From: CAWDVB01 sp963824105
GTDB taxonomy: Bacteria > Actinomycetota > Actinomycetes > Propionibacteriales > Nocardioidaceae
Direction of reading: 5' to 3'
DNA length: 64,000 bases
Assembly (NCBI GenBank): GCA_963824105.1
Contig: CAWGNN010000006.1
Coordinates: 124,001 to 188,000, forward strand
Shown: piece by piece, positions 17,799 through 26,649 of the stretch
How the letters are laid out: every line of letters begins with the position of its first letter
Numbering within the stretch: position 1 is the stretch's first letter
Program-made: the position numbers and the translations under genes
The notes under the pieces: model-generated
Seen by the model: only the letters and a program-made list of their open reading frames with translations
Databases searched by the model: none
What the model was told of the DNA's origin: nothing

Positions 17799-19456
17799 TC
17801 CACCCCGAAGAGCACCGGGTAGCGGTCCTGGCGCCCCAGGTATGTCACGACGTCGATGCTCGGGTGCGTCTCGGAGAGGTACTTCGCGCAGCGGGAGGCG
17901 AGATCCTCCCCGTCCTTGCCTGCCACCAGCGTCACCAGCTCCCCGCCTCCGCCGAGCATCCGCTCCAGCACCTCGACGGCGACACCATAAAGATCGTCAC
18001 CGACGATCACGAAGTCTCCTTCCACGGCACCGAGCACGTCCCCGGCCTCGACCGGTCCGCCGCTGGTGATGGCCTGCTTGACGGCAACCGTGACGGCTCC
18101 CGAACGGGCGTGCCGCGCCGCCGCGGTCATCTCGACCAGGTCGTGCTCGATGGTGCGTCCAGGATCGTGGACAGCGAGCGCGGCCAGCCCCTGCACCTGC
18201 GCGTTGGTGGGCACCACCGAGACCCGGATGCCGTGGTCCTCAGTTGCGGTGCGCGCAGCGGCCTCGGCCGTCGGAAGGACGTCGCGGTCGTTGCTCAAGA
18301 CGATCACCTCGTGCGTCGCCGACCGCCGGATCGCCTCCAAGATCTCCATCGTGGACGGTCGTCCGGCGAGCTCCTGGGTCACGACGACGGCACCCGCCTC
18401 GGCGAAGATGCCGGCGAGGCCCTCTCCGTAGGCCACCGCGACGACGCTCCGCCCGGGGCGGGTTGGCCCCTCGACGGCCGCCGACGGCGGTTCCTCGAGA
18501 CCGTGGCCGAGCAGACTGTGCGCGGCCTGCTCCGCGAAGTGCGTCACCCGGATCCGGTGTGGGCGGCCGGCGGCCATGCCCGCCTCGATCGCAGCTCCGA
18601 CGTCGTTCACGTGGACATGGACGTTCCACACCGCATCGTCGCCCACGACCACCAGGGAGTCCCCCAGATCCTGAAGCCGGCCGCGCAGCTCCGGAATCTG
18701 AGCACCGTCGGCATCCAGCAGGTACATCACCTCATACGCCGGACCTTGGGGAATCAGCTCGTCGACGGGTGTCGGCAGCGTCAGGGACTTCCTCGATCGC
18801 GGACGGCTCAACGGGCGTCTCCCCGTGAGGGAAAGCTCGGCCGCCTCGAGCACCACACACAGCCCGCGTCCACCGGCGTCGACGACCCCGGCCCTGCGGA
18901 GCGCCTCGAGCTGGTCCGTGGTGCGCGCCAGCGCTTCCTGGGCGGCCTTGCTCGCGGTACGGACCACCCGGAAGACGCTGGCATCAGGCCGTCGGCTGAC
19001 CGCCGTGGCGGCCTCCGCGGCTTCACGGGCGACCGTGAGAATGGTCCCTTCGACCGGGGCCCCGACGGCGGCATAGCCGGCTTCGGAAGCGGCGCCCATC
19101 GCCTCGGCGATCGACACCTCGAGCGGCTCGGAGGCGGCCACCCCGGCGAAGAGACGCTTGAAGAATGCGCCAAGCAGCTGGGAGGCGATCACCCCGGAGT
19201 TCCCCCGTGCGCCCAGGAGCAGTCCGCGCGAGTACTCCTCGGCCATCCGCATGGGATCGGCCTCCCCGAGCTTCAGCAGAGCGCTGTGGGCGAACTCGAA
19301 GGTGAGGAAGAGATTGGTCCCGGTGTCCCCGTCGGGTACGGGGTACACGTTGAGCGCGTCGATCTCCTCGCGGGCGTCGGCGAGAGCCGCCACGGCCGCC
19401 TCGGAGAAGGCCAACAGCCGTACGCCGTAGCGCGGCTCGGCAGCGTCGCGATCCAT
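17795..19456 (-). CDS. DAK2-domain (FakA/YloV-like) kinase
   Basis: This 553-residue protein has an N-terminal dihydroxyacetone-kinase-type DAK2 domain with the nucleotide/Mg motif NVYPVPDGDTGTNL near residue 38 and the GARGNSGVI motif near 85. Its C-terminal half resembles the FakA/DegV-like region. In Firmicutes this family (FakA) phosphorylates fatty acids held by FakB; the substrate here is inferred by homology only. ATG at 19456 follows GGAGGTGAG, favouring it over upstream starts. Placement before recG is conserved in many bacteria. Confidence 0.82.
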   Translation of the reverse strand: MDRDAAEPRYGVRLLAFSEAAVAALADAREEIDALNVYPVPDGDTGTNLFLTFEFAHSALLKLGEADPMRMAEEYSRGLLLGARGNSGVIASQLLGAFFKRLFAGVAASEPLEVSIAEAMGAASEAGYAAVGAPVEGTILTVAREAAEAATAVSRRPDASVFRVVRTASKAAQEALARTTDQLEALRRAGVVDAGGRGLCVVLEAAELSLTGRRPLSRPRSRKSLTLPTPVDELIPQGPAYEVMYLLDADGAQIPELRGRLQDLGDSLVVVGDDAVWNVHVHVNDVGAAIEAGMAAGRPHRIRVTHFAEQAAHSLLGHGLEEPPSAAVEGPTRPGRSVVAVAYGEGLAGIFAEAGAVVVTQELAGRPSTMEILEAIRRSATHEVIVLSNDRDVLPTAEAAARTATEDHGIRVSVVPTNAQVQGLAALAVHDPGRTIEHDLVEMTAAARHARSGAVTVAVKQAITSGGPVEAGDVLGAVEGDFVIVGDDLYGVAVEVLERMLGGGGELVTLVAGKDGEDLASRCAKYLSETHPSIDVVTYLGRQDRYPVLFGVE

Positions 19457-19494
19457 CCGCTCACCTCCACCGGCTGCCGACACCTGATGTCGAC

Positions 19495-21390
19495 TCACCC
19501 TACGGCCAGCGACTCCAGCCACGCCCGGTGCAGGTCGGCATAGTGCCCTTGCCCTTCGGCGATCAGCTGGGCGGGCTCACCGTCCTCGACGACACGACCG
19601 TGCTCCATCACCAGGACCCGATCGGCGATCTCCACCGTCGAGAGGCGGTGGGCGATGATCACCGCGGTGCGTCCGGCCAGAACGGTGCGCAGCGCCCGCT
19701 GCACGAGCCGCTCCGAGGGAATGTCGAGCGATGAGGTGGCCTCGTCGAGGATGAGCACGGCCGGGTCGGCGAGGAAGGCCCGGGCGAACGACACCAGCTG
19801 CCGCTGCCCGGCGCTGAGCCGACCACCCTGGTTGGCCACGTCGGTGTCGTAGCCATCGGGGAGCGCGGCGATGAACTCGTGCGCGCCGATGGCGGCCGCC
19901 GCTGCTTCGATCTCCGCTCTGGTCGCCTCCGGTCTCCCGAAACGGATGTTGTCTGCGACCGTGCCGGAGAAGAGGTAGTTCTCCTGGGTGACCATCACGA
20001 TCGACCGGCGCAGGTCCGACGAGGACAGGTCGCGCAGGTCGGTCCCGTCGAGGGTGACCCGGCCCTCCACCGGGTCGTAGAGACGGGTCGCGAGCTTGGC
20101 AATGGTGGTCTTCCCGGCACCGGTCGCGCCCACGACCGCGAGCGTCTGTCCGGCCGGGATGAACAGCTCGAGGTCGCTCAGGATGGCGCGACCCTCGACG
20201 TAGGAGAAGTCGACGTGGTCGAAGTTCAGCTCTCCGCGTGCCTCGGTCAGGGACGCAGGCTCCGTGGGCTCGGCTACATCGGGCTCGAGCTCCAGGACAC
20301 CCGCGAGCTTCTCCAGCGCCGCCGAGGCCGACTGGAAGGTGTTGTAGAACTGCGAGATCTCGGTCATCGGCTCGAAGAACTGGCGAAGGTAGAGCAGGAA
20401 GGCCGCCAGCGTGCCGACGGTGACGTTCCCCTGGTAGGCACGCCATCCGCCGTACAGCAGCACGACACCGATCGTGATGTTGCCGATCAGCCTGATGCCG
20501 GGCATGAACCAAGCGACAAGCCGGAAGGCAGCCAGGTTGGCCCGGCGGTACTGGTCGTTGACGTCGTCGAAGATCTCCTGGTTGCGCGGCTCCCGGCGGA
20601 ACGCCTGGACCGCCCGGATGCCGCCCATCGACTCGACGAAGTGCACGATGACCAGGGCGACCTTCTCGCGGGTGACCCGGTAGGTCCTCGCCGACGCGCG
20701 TCGGAACCAGTTGGTCAGCCAGGCCAGGAACGGGCCAGAGAGGAGGGCCACCAGTCCCAGTCGCAGATCGAGGAACAGCAGGATCGTCGCGGTGCCGACC
20801 AGCGTGAGCCCGGCGGTCACCAGCCCGTCGAAGCCGGTCTCGAGCATCTCGTAGATCGCGTCGACATCCGAGGTCTGCCGGGAGATGACTCGGCCTGAGG
20901 TGTATCCGTCGTGGAAGGCGATGCTCAGTCGCTGGAAGTGGCCGAAGACCCGACGGCGCAGCACGTAGAGCACCGACTGTCCGATCTTGCCCTGCTGGAC
21001 CAGGAATCGGTTGCGCGACAACGCCTGGGTGATGGTGGCCCCGGTCAGCACCGCGATCACCACCAGCATCGGGGTGAGGTCGTTGCGTGCGGTGATCGGG
21101 GGGATGCCGGAGTCGATGCCCACCTTCACCAGGTACGGGATCGAGAGGCGGGAGAAGTTCTCGACCAGCACCAGGCCGACGAGCATGCCAAGAGCCGGCT
21201 TGTGGGGCGCCAGCAGCTCACGCAGCAGTCGGCGGGACCCGCCCCCGAGCCGCGCCGACGTCATCTGCTCGGCGGCCTCGTCCGCGTCGACCTTGGCGAC
21301 CCCGCGCCACCCGGTCGGCCGGGCCCCAGGGTGGGAACCACTGGTCGGCTCGGTCCCCCGGTCGGCCGCGTTCGTCTCGGGCGCGCTCAT
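19495..21390 (-). CDS. ABC exporter half-transporter, canonical Walker B partner
   Basis: This 631-residue half-transporter has a six-helix exporter-type membrane domain followed by an ATPase domain. Walker A is VVGATGAGKTTIAK, Walker B is AVLILDEATSSLD with the catalytic glutamate, and the signature is LSAGQRQLVSFAR, which departs from LSGGQ. It begins at ATG 21390, overlapping the preceding exporter gene by ATGA, so the two form an obligate pair. A normal Walker B combined with an altered signature is what one half of an asymmetric heterodimeric exporter shows. The substrate is unknown; lipid and drug exporters belong to this family. Confidence 0.9.
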   Translation of the reverse strand: MSAPETNAADRGTEPTSGSHPGARPTGWRGVAKVDADEAAEQMTSARLGGGSRRLLRELLAPHKPALGMLVGLVLVENFSRLSIPYLVKVGIDSGIPPITARNDLTPMLVVIAVLTGATITQALSRNRFLVQQGKIGQSVLYVLRRRVFGHFQRLSIAFHDGYTSGRVISRQTSDVDAIYEMLETGFDGLVTAGLTLVGTATILLFLDLRLGLVALLSGPFLAWLTNWFRRASARTYRVTREKVALVIVHFVESMGGIRAVQAFRREPRNQEIFDDVNDQYRRANLAAFRLVAWFMPGIRLIGNITIGVVLLYGGWRAYQGNVTVGTLAAFLLYLRQFFEPMTEISQFYNTFQSASAALEKLAGVLELEPDVAEPTEPASLTEARGELNFDHVDFSYVEGRAILSDLELFIPAGQTLAVVGATGAGKTTIAKLATRLYDPVEGRVTLDGTDLRDLSSSDLRRSIVMVTQENYLFSGTVADNIRFGRPEATRAEIEAAAAAIGAHEFIAALPDGYDTDVANQGGRLSAGQRQLVSFARAFLADPAVLILDEATSSLDIPSERLVQRALRTVLAGRTAVIIAHRLSTVEIADRVLVMEHGRVVEDGEPAQLIAEGQGHYADLHRAWLESLAVG

Positions 21391-23219
21391 GACACCGCTC
21401 CCGCCACACCGGCCTCGTCGTCGACCTCCGCGGCCAGCAGCCGCTCGTACTCCGGGACGGCGGCGAGCAGCTCCCGGTGAGTGCCGATGTGGGTGATGGT
21501 CCCACCCTGCAGCAGCGCGACCTTGTCGGCCAGCAGCACAGTCGAGGCTCGATGCGCCACGATCAGCCCCGTCGTGGTCGCCAAGATGGAGCGGAGAGCT
21601 TCCTCCACGAGCTTCTCGGTGTGCACGTCCAGGGCCGAGAGGGTGTCGTCGAGCACGAGCACCTTCGGTTGGGCGAGCACTGCCCGCGCCAGCGCGAGCC
21701 GCTGCCGCTGGCCACCCGACAATGACAGGCCCTGCTCCCCGATCCGAGTCTCCAGACCCCACGGCAGATCACGCACGAACTGGGCCTGACTGATCTCGAG
21801 CGCGTCCCACACGTCGGCTTCGGAGGCCGTGACCCGACCGAGGGTGATGTTCTCCCGGGCGCTCATCGAGAACAGCGTCGGATCCTCGAACGCCGTTGCG
21901 ACCAGCGTGCGCAAGTGGACCAGGTCGAGGTCGCGGACGTCGACGCCGTCGATGGTCACTCTCCCACCACTGACATCCCACAGGCGGGGCACCAGCGCGG
22001 TCAGGATCGTCTTGCCGGAGCCGGTGGCACCGACCAACGCGACCGTCTCCCCTGGCAAGACGTCGAGGTTCACATCTCGGAGCACCAGCTCGTCGGGGGC
22101 ATCGGGGAAGGCAAAGTCGACATGCTCGAAACGCAGGTGTCCGCGGGGCTCCTGGACCGTTTCCGACCCGCCGACGATCGCCGGCGGGGTGTCGAAGATC
22201 TCCAGGACGCGGGCTGCCGCGGTCATCGCCTCCTGCGCCATGGCCAAGATGACGCCGAGGGACGAGACCGGCCAGACCAGGGAGAGCATGAGGGTGATGA
22301 AGGCGACCAGCTCGCCGGTGGTGAGGGAGCCCCGGGCCACCCCCATGGCTCCGGTGAGCAGCACGATCACGACCGCGGCGTTCGGGATGGCTTCGAGGAA
22401 GGTCCAGAACCGCGAGGACAGGTACACCTTGTCGATGCTGGTGTCGTAGAGCGCCCCGGCGGCCTCGTCGTACTGCTGGGCGACGTGCTCGGCTCGCCCG
22501 AACGACTTGATCACGCGGATGCCGACCGCGCCCTCCTCGGCGAGGGTGGCCAGATCACCCTGCTGGTCTTGAACCTTGCGGGACACCACGACATAGGCCC
22601 GCTCGAACCGCATCGACAGCCAGATGATGGGGGCGGCGGTAGCGGCGACGACCAGGCCGAGCGGCCAGTACATGTGCAGCAGCACCGCGATCGTCACGGC
22701 GAGCTGGACGAGGTTGATGATCAAGAAGAGCATCCCGAACCCGGCGAACCGTCGGATCGACGACAGGTCGGTGGTCGCACGGGAGAGCAGCTGTCCGGAC
22801 TGCCACCTGCTGTGAAAGCTCATCGGCAGCCGCTGGAGGTGCGCATAGAGGTCGTGGCGTAGCGCCGTCTCCACCTGCAGCACGGCGTTGCTCTGAACCC
22901 AGCGCCGAGCAAACACCAGCACCGCCTCGAGGATGCCCAGCCCCAGGGCGAGCAGGCCGAGCGGAACAATTCCCTTCGCGTCGTGCTGGGCGATCGGACC
23001 GTCGATGATCGCCTTGGTCACCAGGGGGATCGCGATGGTCAACCCGACGGCGCCGAGGGCCGCCACCGCCATCAGGCTCATCGCGGGGATGTGGGGGCGG
23101 AGATAGCCTCGCAGCCGCCACAGGGAGTGCACCCGCGCTACGGGTCGCAGGACGTCGGGAGAACCAGGGTCAACGACGGGGTGAGGCCCGGCACGACGGG
23201 CGGATGATGATCTCGGCAT
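21387..23219 (-). CDS. ABC exporter half-transporter, degenerate Walker B partner
   Basis: This is a 610-residue exporter subunit with a membrane domain (RGYLRPHIPAMSLMAVAALG onward) and an ATPase domain. Walker A is ALVGATGSGKT and the signature is the canonical LSGGQRQRLALARAVL. Walker B reads VLVLDDTLSALD, with aspartate where the catalytic glutamate is expected. With its partner this predicts one active and one degenerate ATP site, as in TM287/288-type heterodimers. ATG at 23219 lies on the far side of a short intergenic region from rpmB, which is read in the other direction. Confidence 0.9.
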   Translation of the reverse strand: MPRSSSARRAGPHPVVDPGSPDVLRPVARVHSLWRLRGYLRPHIPAMSLMAVAALGAVGLTIAIPLVTKAIIDGPIAQHDAKGIVPLGLLALGLGILEAVLVFARRWVQSNAVLQVETALRHDLYAHLQRLPMSFHSRWQSGQLLSRATTDLSSIRRFAGFGMLFLIINLVQLAVTIAVLLHMYWPLGLVVAATAAPIIWLSMRFERAYVVVSRKVQDQQGDLATLAEEGAVGIRVIKSFGRAEHVAQQYDEAAGALYDTSIDKVYLSSRFWTFLEAIPNAAVVIVLLTGAMGVARGSLTTGELVAFITLMLSLVWPVSSLGVILAMAQEAMTAAARVLEIFDTPPAIVGGSETVQEPRGHLRFEHVDFAFPDAPDELVLRDVNLDVLPGETVALVGATGSGKTILTALVPRLWDVSGGRVTIDGVDVRDLDLVHLRTLVATAFEDPTLFSMSARENITLGRVTASEADVWDALEISQAQFVRDLPWGLETRIGEQGLSLSGGQRQRLALARAVLAQPKVLVLDDTLSALDVHTEKLVEEALRSILATTTGLIVAHRASTVLLADKVALLQGGTITHIGTHRELLAAVPEYERLLAAEVDDEAGVAGAVS

Positions 23220-23251
23220 GCTGCTGCCACCCTAATGCGGGCCCCCGACGA

Positions 23252-23282
23252 TTGGCATCTTGATAACCCCGTCCGCTACTCT
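23252..23282 (+). promoter_or_regulatory. Possible rpmB promoter
   Basis: TTGGCA (23252-23257) and TACTCT (23277-23282) are separated by 19 bases, about 65 bases before rpmB. The -10 fits the actinobacterial TANNNT pattern; the spacer is one base longer than usual. Weak support. Confidence 0.3.
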
Positions 23283-23347
23283 TGTGCGGTTGCCCGCGTC
23301 GGGCACACCCATTCGTTTTCACATCCCGAACCATCCAGGAGTTCACG

Positions 23348-23533
23348 GTGGCTGCCGTCTGCGACATCTGCGCCAAGGGGCCGGGCTTCGGACACAACCG
23401 TCCCTGGTCCCGCAAGATCACCAAGCGCCGGTTCAACCCGAACATCCAGCGCGTGCGCGCGACCGTGAACGGCGCGCCGAAGCGACTCAACGTCTGCACC
23501 GGCTGCCTCAAGTCGGGCAAGGTCACCCGCTGA
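23348..23533 (+). CDS. rpmB: 50S ribosomal protein L28 (CxxC-containing form)
   Basis: This is a 61-residue L28 protein with N-terminus MAAVCDICAKGPGFGHN and C-terminus CTGCLKSGKVTR. CDIC and CTGC form the four-cysteine set of the zinc-binding paralogue found alongside a cysteine-free copy in many actinobacteria; whether a second copy exists here is not visible. The start is GTG 23348, with AGGAG six bases upstream. It is followed by a clear intrinsic terminator. Confidence 0.95.
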   Translation: MAAVCDICAKGPGFGHNRPWSRKITKRRFNPNIQRVRATVNGAPKRLNVCTGCLKSGKVTR

Positions 23534-23550
23534 CCACACCAGCATCTGTT

Positions 23551-23590
23551 GAAGGGCGTCACCCTGAGGTGGCGCCCTTCTTCGTTCTGC
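23551..23590 (+). terminator. Intrinsic terminator after rpmB
   Basis: The arm GAAGGGCGTCACC (23551-23563) pairs with 23568-23580 across a four-base loop, with one G-T pair, and is followed by TTCGTTCT. It lies 18 bases after the rpmB stop. Confidence 0.75.
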
Positions 23591-23629
23591 ACGACCGGTG
23601 CTGCTAGGCCGTCCGGACCCGCGGTCGGC

Positions 23630-24574
23630 CTAGCGGAAGTGCTCGTGGCCCGGGCTGCCCTCGAAGTGCTCGCCCGAGACGGTGATCCCGCTTCCCTCCA
23701 GGACCTTCCCGATGACCGACCAACCCTCCGGGACCGAGCCCAGCGGGAAGGTCGCTGCGAGCGCGTGGTCGTCCCCGCCGGCCAGCACGAAGCCCAAAGG
23801 GTCGGCTCCGACCGCGGCGGCGACTGCCGTCAGGGGTTCGGGGACCTCCCCGAACGCCGCGGGATCGATATCGATCAGCACACCGCTCGCCGCGGCGACG
23901 TGTCCCAGGTCGGCGAGCAGGCCGTCGGACACGTCCACCAGCGAGGTGGCTCCGGCCTCGAGCGCCTGCGGCCCCGCGGCGTACGGCGGGGAGGGCCGGC
24001 GATACGCCTCGACGACGACCCGCGGGGAGCGGAACCCCCGCGCCAGCACTGCCAGCCCGGCGGCGGCCCAGCCGACGCGTCCGACCAGCGCGACCACGTC
24101 ACCGGGCCGCGCACCGGATCGGAGGACCGGCGAGCCCGCGCAGGCGCCGACCGCGGTCACCGCCAGCAGGACCGAGTCCGAACGCGTGATGTCGCCACCC
24201 ACGATCTCTGCCCCGACCAGGCCGGCCTCTTCGACCATCCCGGCGACCGCCTCGAGGACCCACGCGACCGGCAGGTCCCCCGGGAGGGCGATGCCCACGG
24301 TGAGAGCCGTCGCGACGCCACCCATGGCGCTGATGTCGGCAAGGCTGCGGGCGACCGCCCGGTGGCCCACGTCCGCGGCGTCGCACCAGTCCCGGCGGAA
24401 GTGGCGGCCCTCCAGCACCAGGTCGGTCGAGATCAGAAGCGGTCCGGAGACGTCGAGAACCGCGGCGTCGTCCCCCGGCCCCACGACGGCAGCGCCGCCG
24501 GGGGGAAGGACGGCACGGATCCGGTCGATGAGCCCGAACTCACCGACCTCGGCCACGGTCTGGTCGCTGGTCAT
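23630..24574 (-). CDS. thiL: Thiamine-monophosphate kinase
   Basis: ThiL phosphorylates thiamine monophosphate to the active diphosphate cofactor. It has about 314 residues. The AIR-synthase-type motifs are VVGPGDDAAVL near residue 37, ISTDLVLEGRHFRRDW near 55, SLADISAMGGVATALTVGIA near 80, and GGDIT followed later by DVSDGLLADLGHVA. ATG 24574 (MTSDQTVAEVGEFGL) is preferred over a TTG four codons upstream. It converges with rpmB and is divergent from the small Lrp-type gene. Confidence 0.93.
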   Translation of the reverse strand: MTSDQTVAEVGEFGLIDRIRAVLPPGGAAVVGPGDDAAVLDVSGPLLISTDLVLEGRHFRRDWCDAADVGHRAVARSLADISAMGGVATALTVGIALPGDLPVAWVLEAVAGMVEEAGLVGAEIVGGDITRSDSVLLAVTAVGACAGSPVLRSGARPGDVVALVGRVGWAAAGLAVLARGFRSPRVVVEAYRRPSPPYAAGPQALEAGATSLVDVSDGLLADLGHVAAASGVLIDIDPAAFGEVPEPLTAVAAAVGADPLGFVLAGGDDHALAATFPLGSVPEGWSVIGKVLEGSGITVSGEHFEGSPGHEHFR

Positions 24575-24682
24575 GCCGCTATTCAACCCGACCTCCGGAG
24601 GGCGGTTCCGGCTCCCGCGCCGAAGGCGGTAGGTTGGCCATGTCAGCGCACTTCCTCACCCGCTCGGACCCAAGGGGGCAGC

Positions 24683-24919
24683 ATGACGGTGCAGGCATAC
24701 ATCCTCATCCAGACCGATGTCGGCAAGGCCGCCGAGGTCGCCGCGGAGATCGCCGGAGTCGCGGGCGTCATCCGCGCCGAGGACGTCACCGGCCCGTACG
24801 ACGTGATCGTGCGTGCCGAGGCCTCCAACGTCGACGAGCTCGGCAAGCTCGTCGTCGCCAGGGTCCAGGCTGTCCCCGGGATCACTCGCACGCTGACCTG
24901 CCCGGTCGTCCACATCTGA
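24683..24919 (+). CDS. Stand-alone Lrp/AsnC-type ligand-binding (RAM) domain protein
   Basis: This is a 78-residue protein consisting only of the Lrp/AsnC effector-binding domain (MTVQAYILIQTDVGKAAEVA, then VTGPYDVIVRAEASNVDELG). It has no DNA-binding helix-turn-helix. ATG 24683 has AGGGGG a few bases upstream. Such domains bind amino acids and oligomerise; as single domains their role is unsettled. It is followed 17 bases later by the DUF3515 lipoprotein gene. Confidence 0.85.
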   Translation: MTVQAYILIQTDVGKAAEVAAEIAGVAGVIRAEDVTGPYDVIVRAEASNVDELGKLVVARVQAVPGITRTLTCPVVHI

Positions 24920-24936
24920 CTCGACCCGCTCGTTCT

Positions 24937-25419
24937 GTGAGTCGACGGCGTCTCGGCCCTGCCGCCGCGGGCGCCGTCGTCATGTCTGCCCTCCTTGCCG
25001 CCTGCGGGGGTCCGTCGACGGTCTTGGTGACTTCGGCGAGCCCGACCGGGCCCGCACTCACCCAGTGCCAGGCGCTCGTCGCGGCCCTGCCCGACACGGT
25101 GTCGGGCCAGACCCGCCGCGACGTGCAGGCCGGCGACGGCACGACCGCCGCATGGGGCAACCCCGCGATCGTGCTGCGTTGTGGGGTCGACAAGCCGAAG
25201 GGCTTCCACCGCGCCTCGCCCTGCACCACGGTCAACGGGGTCGACTGGTGGGTGCCGCTCACGTGGCCGACCAAGGGCTCGCTGGTGATCACGACCGTCG
25301 GCCGGTCGGTGTACGTCGAAGTGGGCGTCCCCGTCCAGTACCTCCCCCCGGCCGCCACGATGGCAAACCTGTCGGAGGCGATCTCGTCGACGACCACCGT
25401 CGTCCGAGCCTGCGTCTGA
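24937..25419 (+). CDS. DUF3515 family lipoprotein
   Basis: This 160-residue exported protein has an N-terminal signal (RRRLGPAAAGAVVMSALLAA) ending in a lipobox LLAAC at about residue 23. The mature part carries the DUF3515-type pattern LPDTVSGQTRRDV, AWGNPAIVLRCGV and a VNGVDWWVPL segment. The start is GTG 24937. It converges on ddl. In actinobacteria this family commonly lies between thiL and ddl; its function is unknown. Confidence 0.82.
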   Translation: MSRRRLGPAAAGAVVMSALLAACGGPSTVLVTSASPTGPALTQCQALVAALPDTVSGQTRRDVQAGDGTTAAWGNPAIVLRCGVDKPKGFHRASPCTTVNGVDWWVPLTWPTKGSLVITTVGRSVYVEVGVPVQYLPPAATMANLSEAISSTTTVVRACV

Positions 25420-25446
25420 CCCGGGGAGAGCCCGAGGCAACGGCCG

Positions 25447-26565
25447 TCAGCGCAGCCCGGTCGGCCGCTCCATAGCCAGGTCGATCAGCCGCTCGACCAG
25501 CTTCGGGTACTCCAGACCCGACGCCGCCCACATCAGCGGGAACATCGACGTCGGGGTGAAGCCGGGCATCGTGTTCAGCTCGTTGACGAACACCCGCCCG
25601 TCGGGGAGCAGGAAGCAGTCGACCCGGGCCAGGCCCTCGCAGGACAGCGACTCGAACGCCGTCACGGCCAGCGACCGGATCCGCTCCGAGACCTCGGCCG
25701 GGACATCGGCCGGGACGTCCAGCCGGGTGTGCTCCTCGGGGAGGTACTTGGCCGCGAAGTCGTAGAACTCGTGGGTCGGGTCGACCGAGATCTCCGCGAC
25801 CACACTCGCCTCGGGGCCAGCCCCTCCAAGGGTGCCGAGGACACCGCACTCGATCTCCCGCGCTCCGACGCCCGCGTCGGCCTCCACGATGATCTTCGGA
25901 TCCCACCGCCTGGCCTCGTCGAGAGCTGCGCCGAGCTCGGAGGCGTCGTGGACCTTGCTGATGCCGATGCTGGACCCGCCACGAGCAGGCTTGACGAAGA
26001 CCGGGTAGCCGAGCGCCTCGATCCGCGCGTGCACCGATGCGGGGTCCTGCCGCCAATCGCGCTCGGTCACCACGACGTAGGGCAGCACGGGGATCCCGGC
26101 CGCCTCCAGCACGATCTTCATGTAGCACTTGTCCATGCCCACTGCCGAGGCGAGCACCCCGGAGCCGACATAGCGGACGTCGACCATCTCCAAGAGCCCC
26201 TGGACCGTCCCGTCCTCCCCGAACGGCCCGTGCAGGACAGGGAAGACGACGTCGACGCTCCCGAGCTCCGACGGCACGTCCCCGGCCTGATGGGCGACCA
26301 GGGAGGTCCGCTCGGCCGACGGAGTGAGGGAGACCGCAGCACGGCTCGCGTCGACGTGTGGCAGCGCGTCGGGAGCCTTGATCCGCAGCCGCTCGGGGTC
26401 GTCGGACTCCAGCACCCACGTGCCCTCGCTGGTGATCCCCACCGGGATCACCTCGTACTTCTCGGGGTCGATCGCGGCGATCACGCCTCCGGCGGTGACG
26501 CAGGAGATCGCGTGCTCACTGGATCGGCCGCCGAAGAGGACGACGACGCGGGGGCGCTGGGTCAT
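25447..26565 (-). CDS. ddl: D-alanine--D-alanine ligase
   Basis: Ddl joins two D-alanines for the peptidoglycan stem peptide. The 372-residue protein has the ATP-grasp family blocks: FGGRSSEHAISCVTAGG near the N-terminus, LHGPFGEDGTVQGLLEM near residue 125, KPARGGSSIGISKV near 205, and the metal-binding VFVNELNTMPGFTPTSMFP near 325. ATG at 26565 is taken; the frame is open for a further kilobase upstream, but that stretch is the antisense of the PLP enzyme gene. Confidence 0.95.
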   Translation of the reverse strand: MTQRPRVVVLFGGRSSEHAISCVTAGGVIAAIDPEKYEVIPVGITSEGTWVLESDDPERLRIKAPDALPHVDASRAAVSLTPSAERTSLVAHQAGDVPSELGSVDVVFPVLHGPFGEDGTVQGLLEMVDVRYVGSGVLASAVGMDKCYMKIVLEAAGIPVLPYVVVTERDWRQDPASVHARIEALGYPVFVKPARGGSSIGISKVHDASELGAALDEARRWDPKIIVEADAGVGAREIECGVLGTLGGAGPEASVVAEISVDPTHEFYDFAAKYLPEEHTRLDVPADVPAEVSERIRSLAVTAFESLSCEGLARVDCFLLPDGRVFVNELNTMPGFTPTSMFPLMWAASGLEYPKLVERLIDLAMERPTGLR

Positions 26566-26649
26566 GGTGCTCTGACCATATCGGGGTCGAGGCGTGGCTA
26601 CCGAGGAGGAAGCGCCGGGCCGTTGCCGGCGTCGCCCTAGGGTGAAGCC

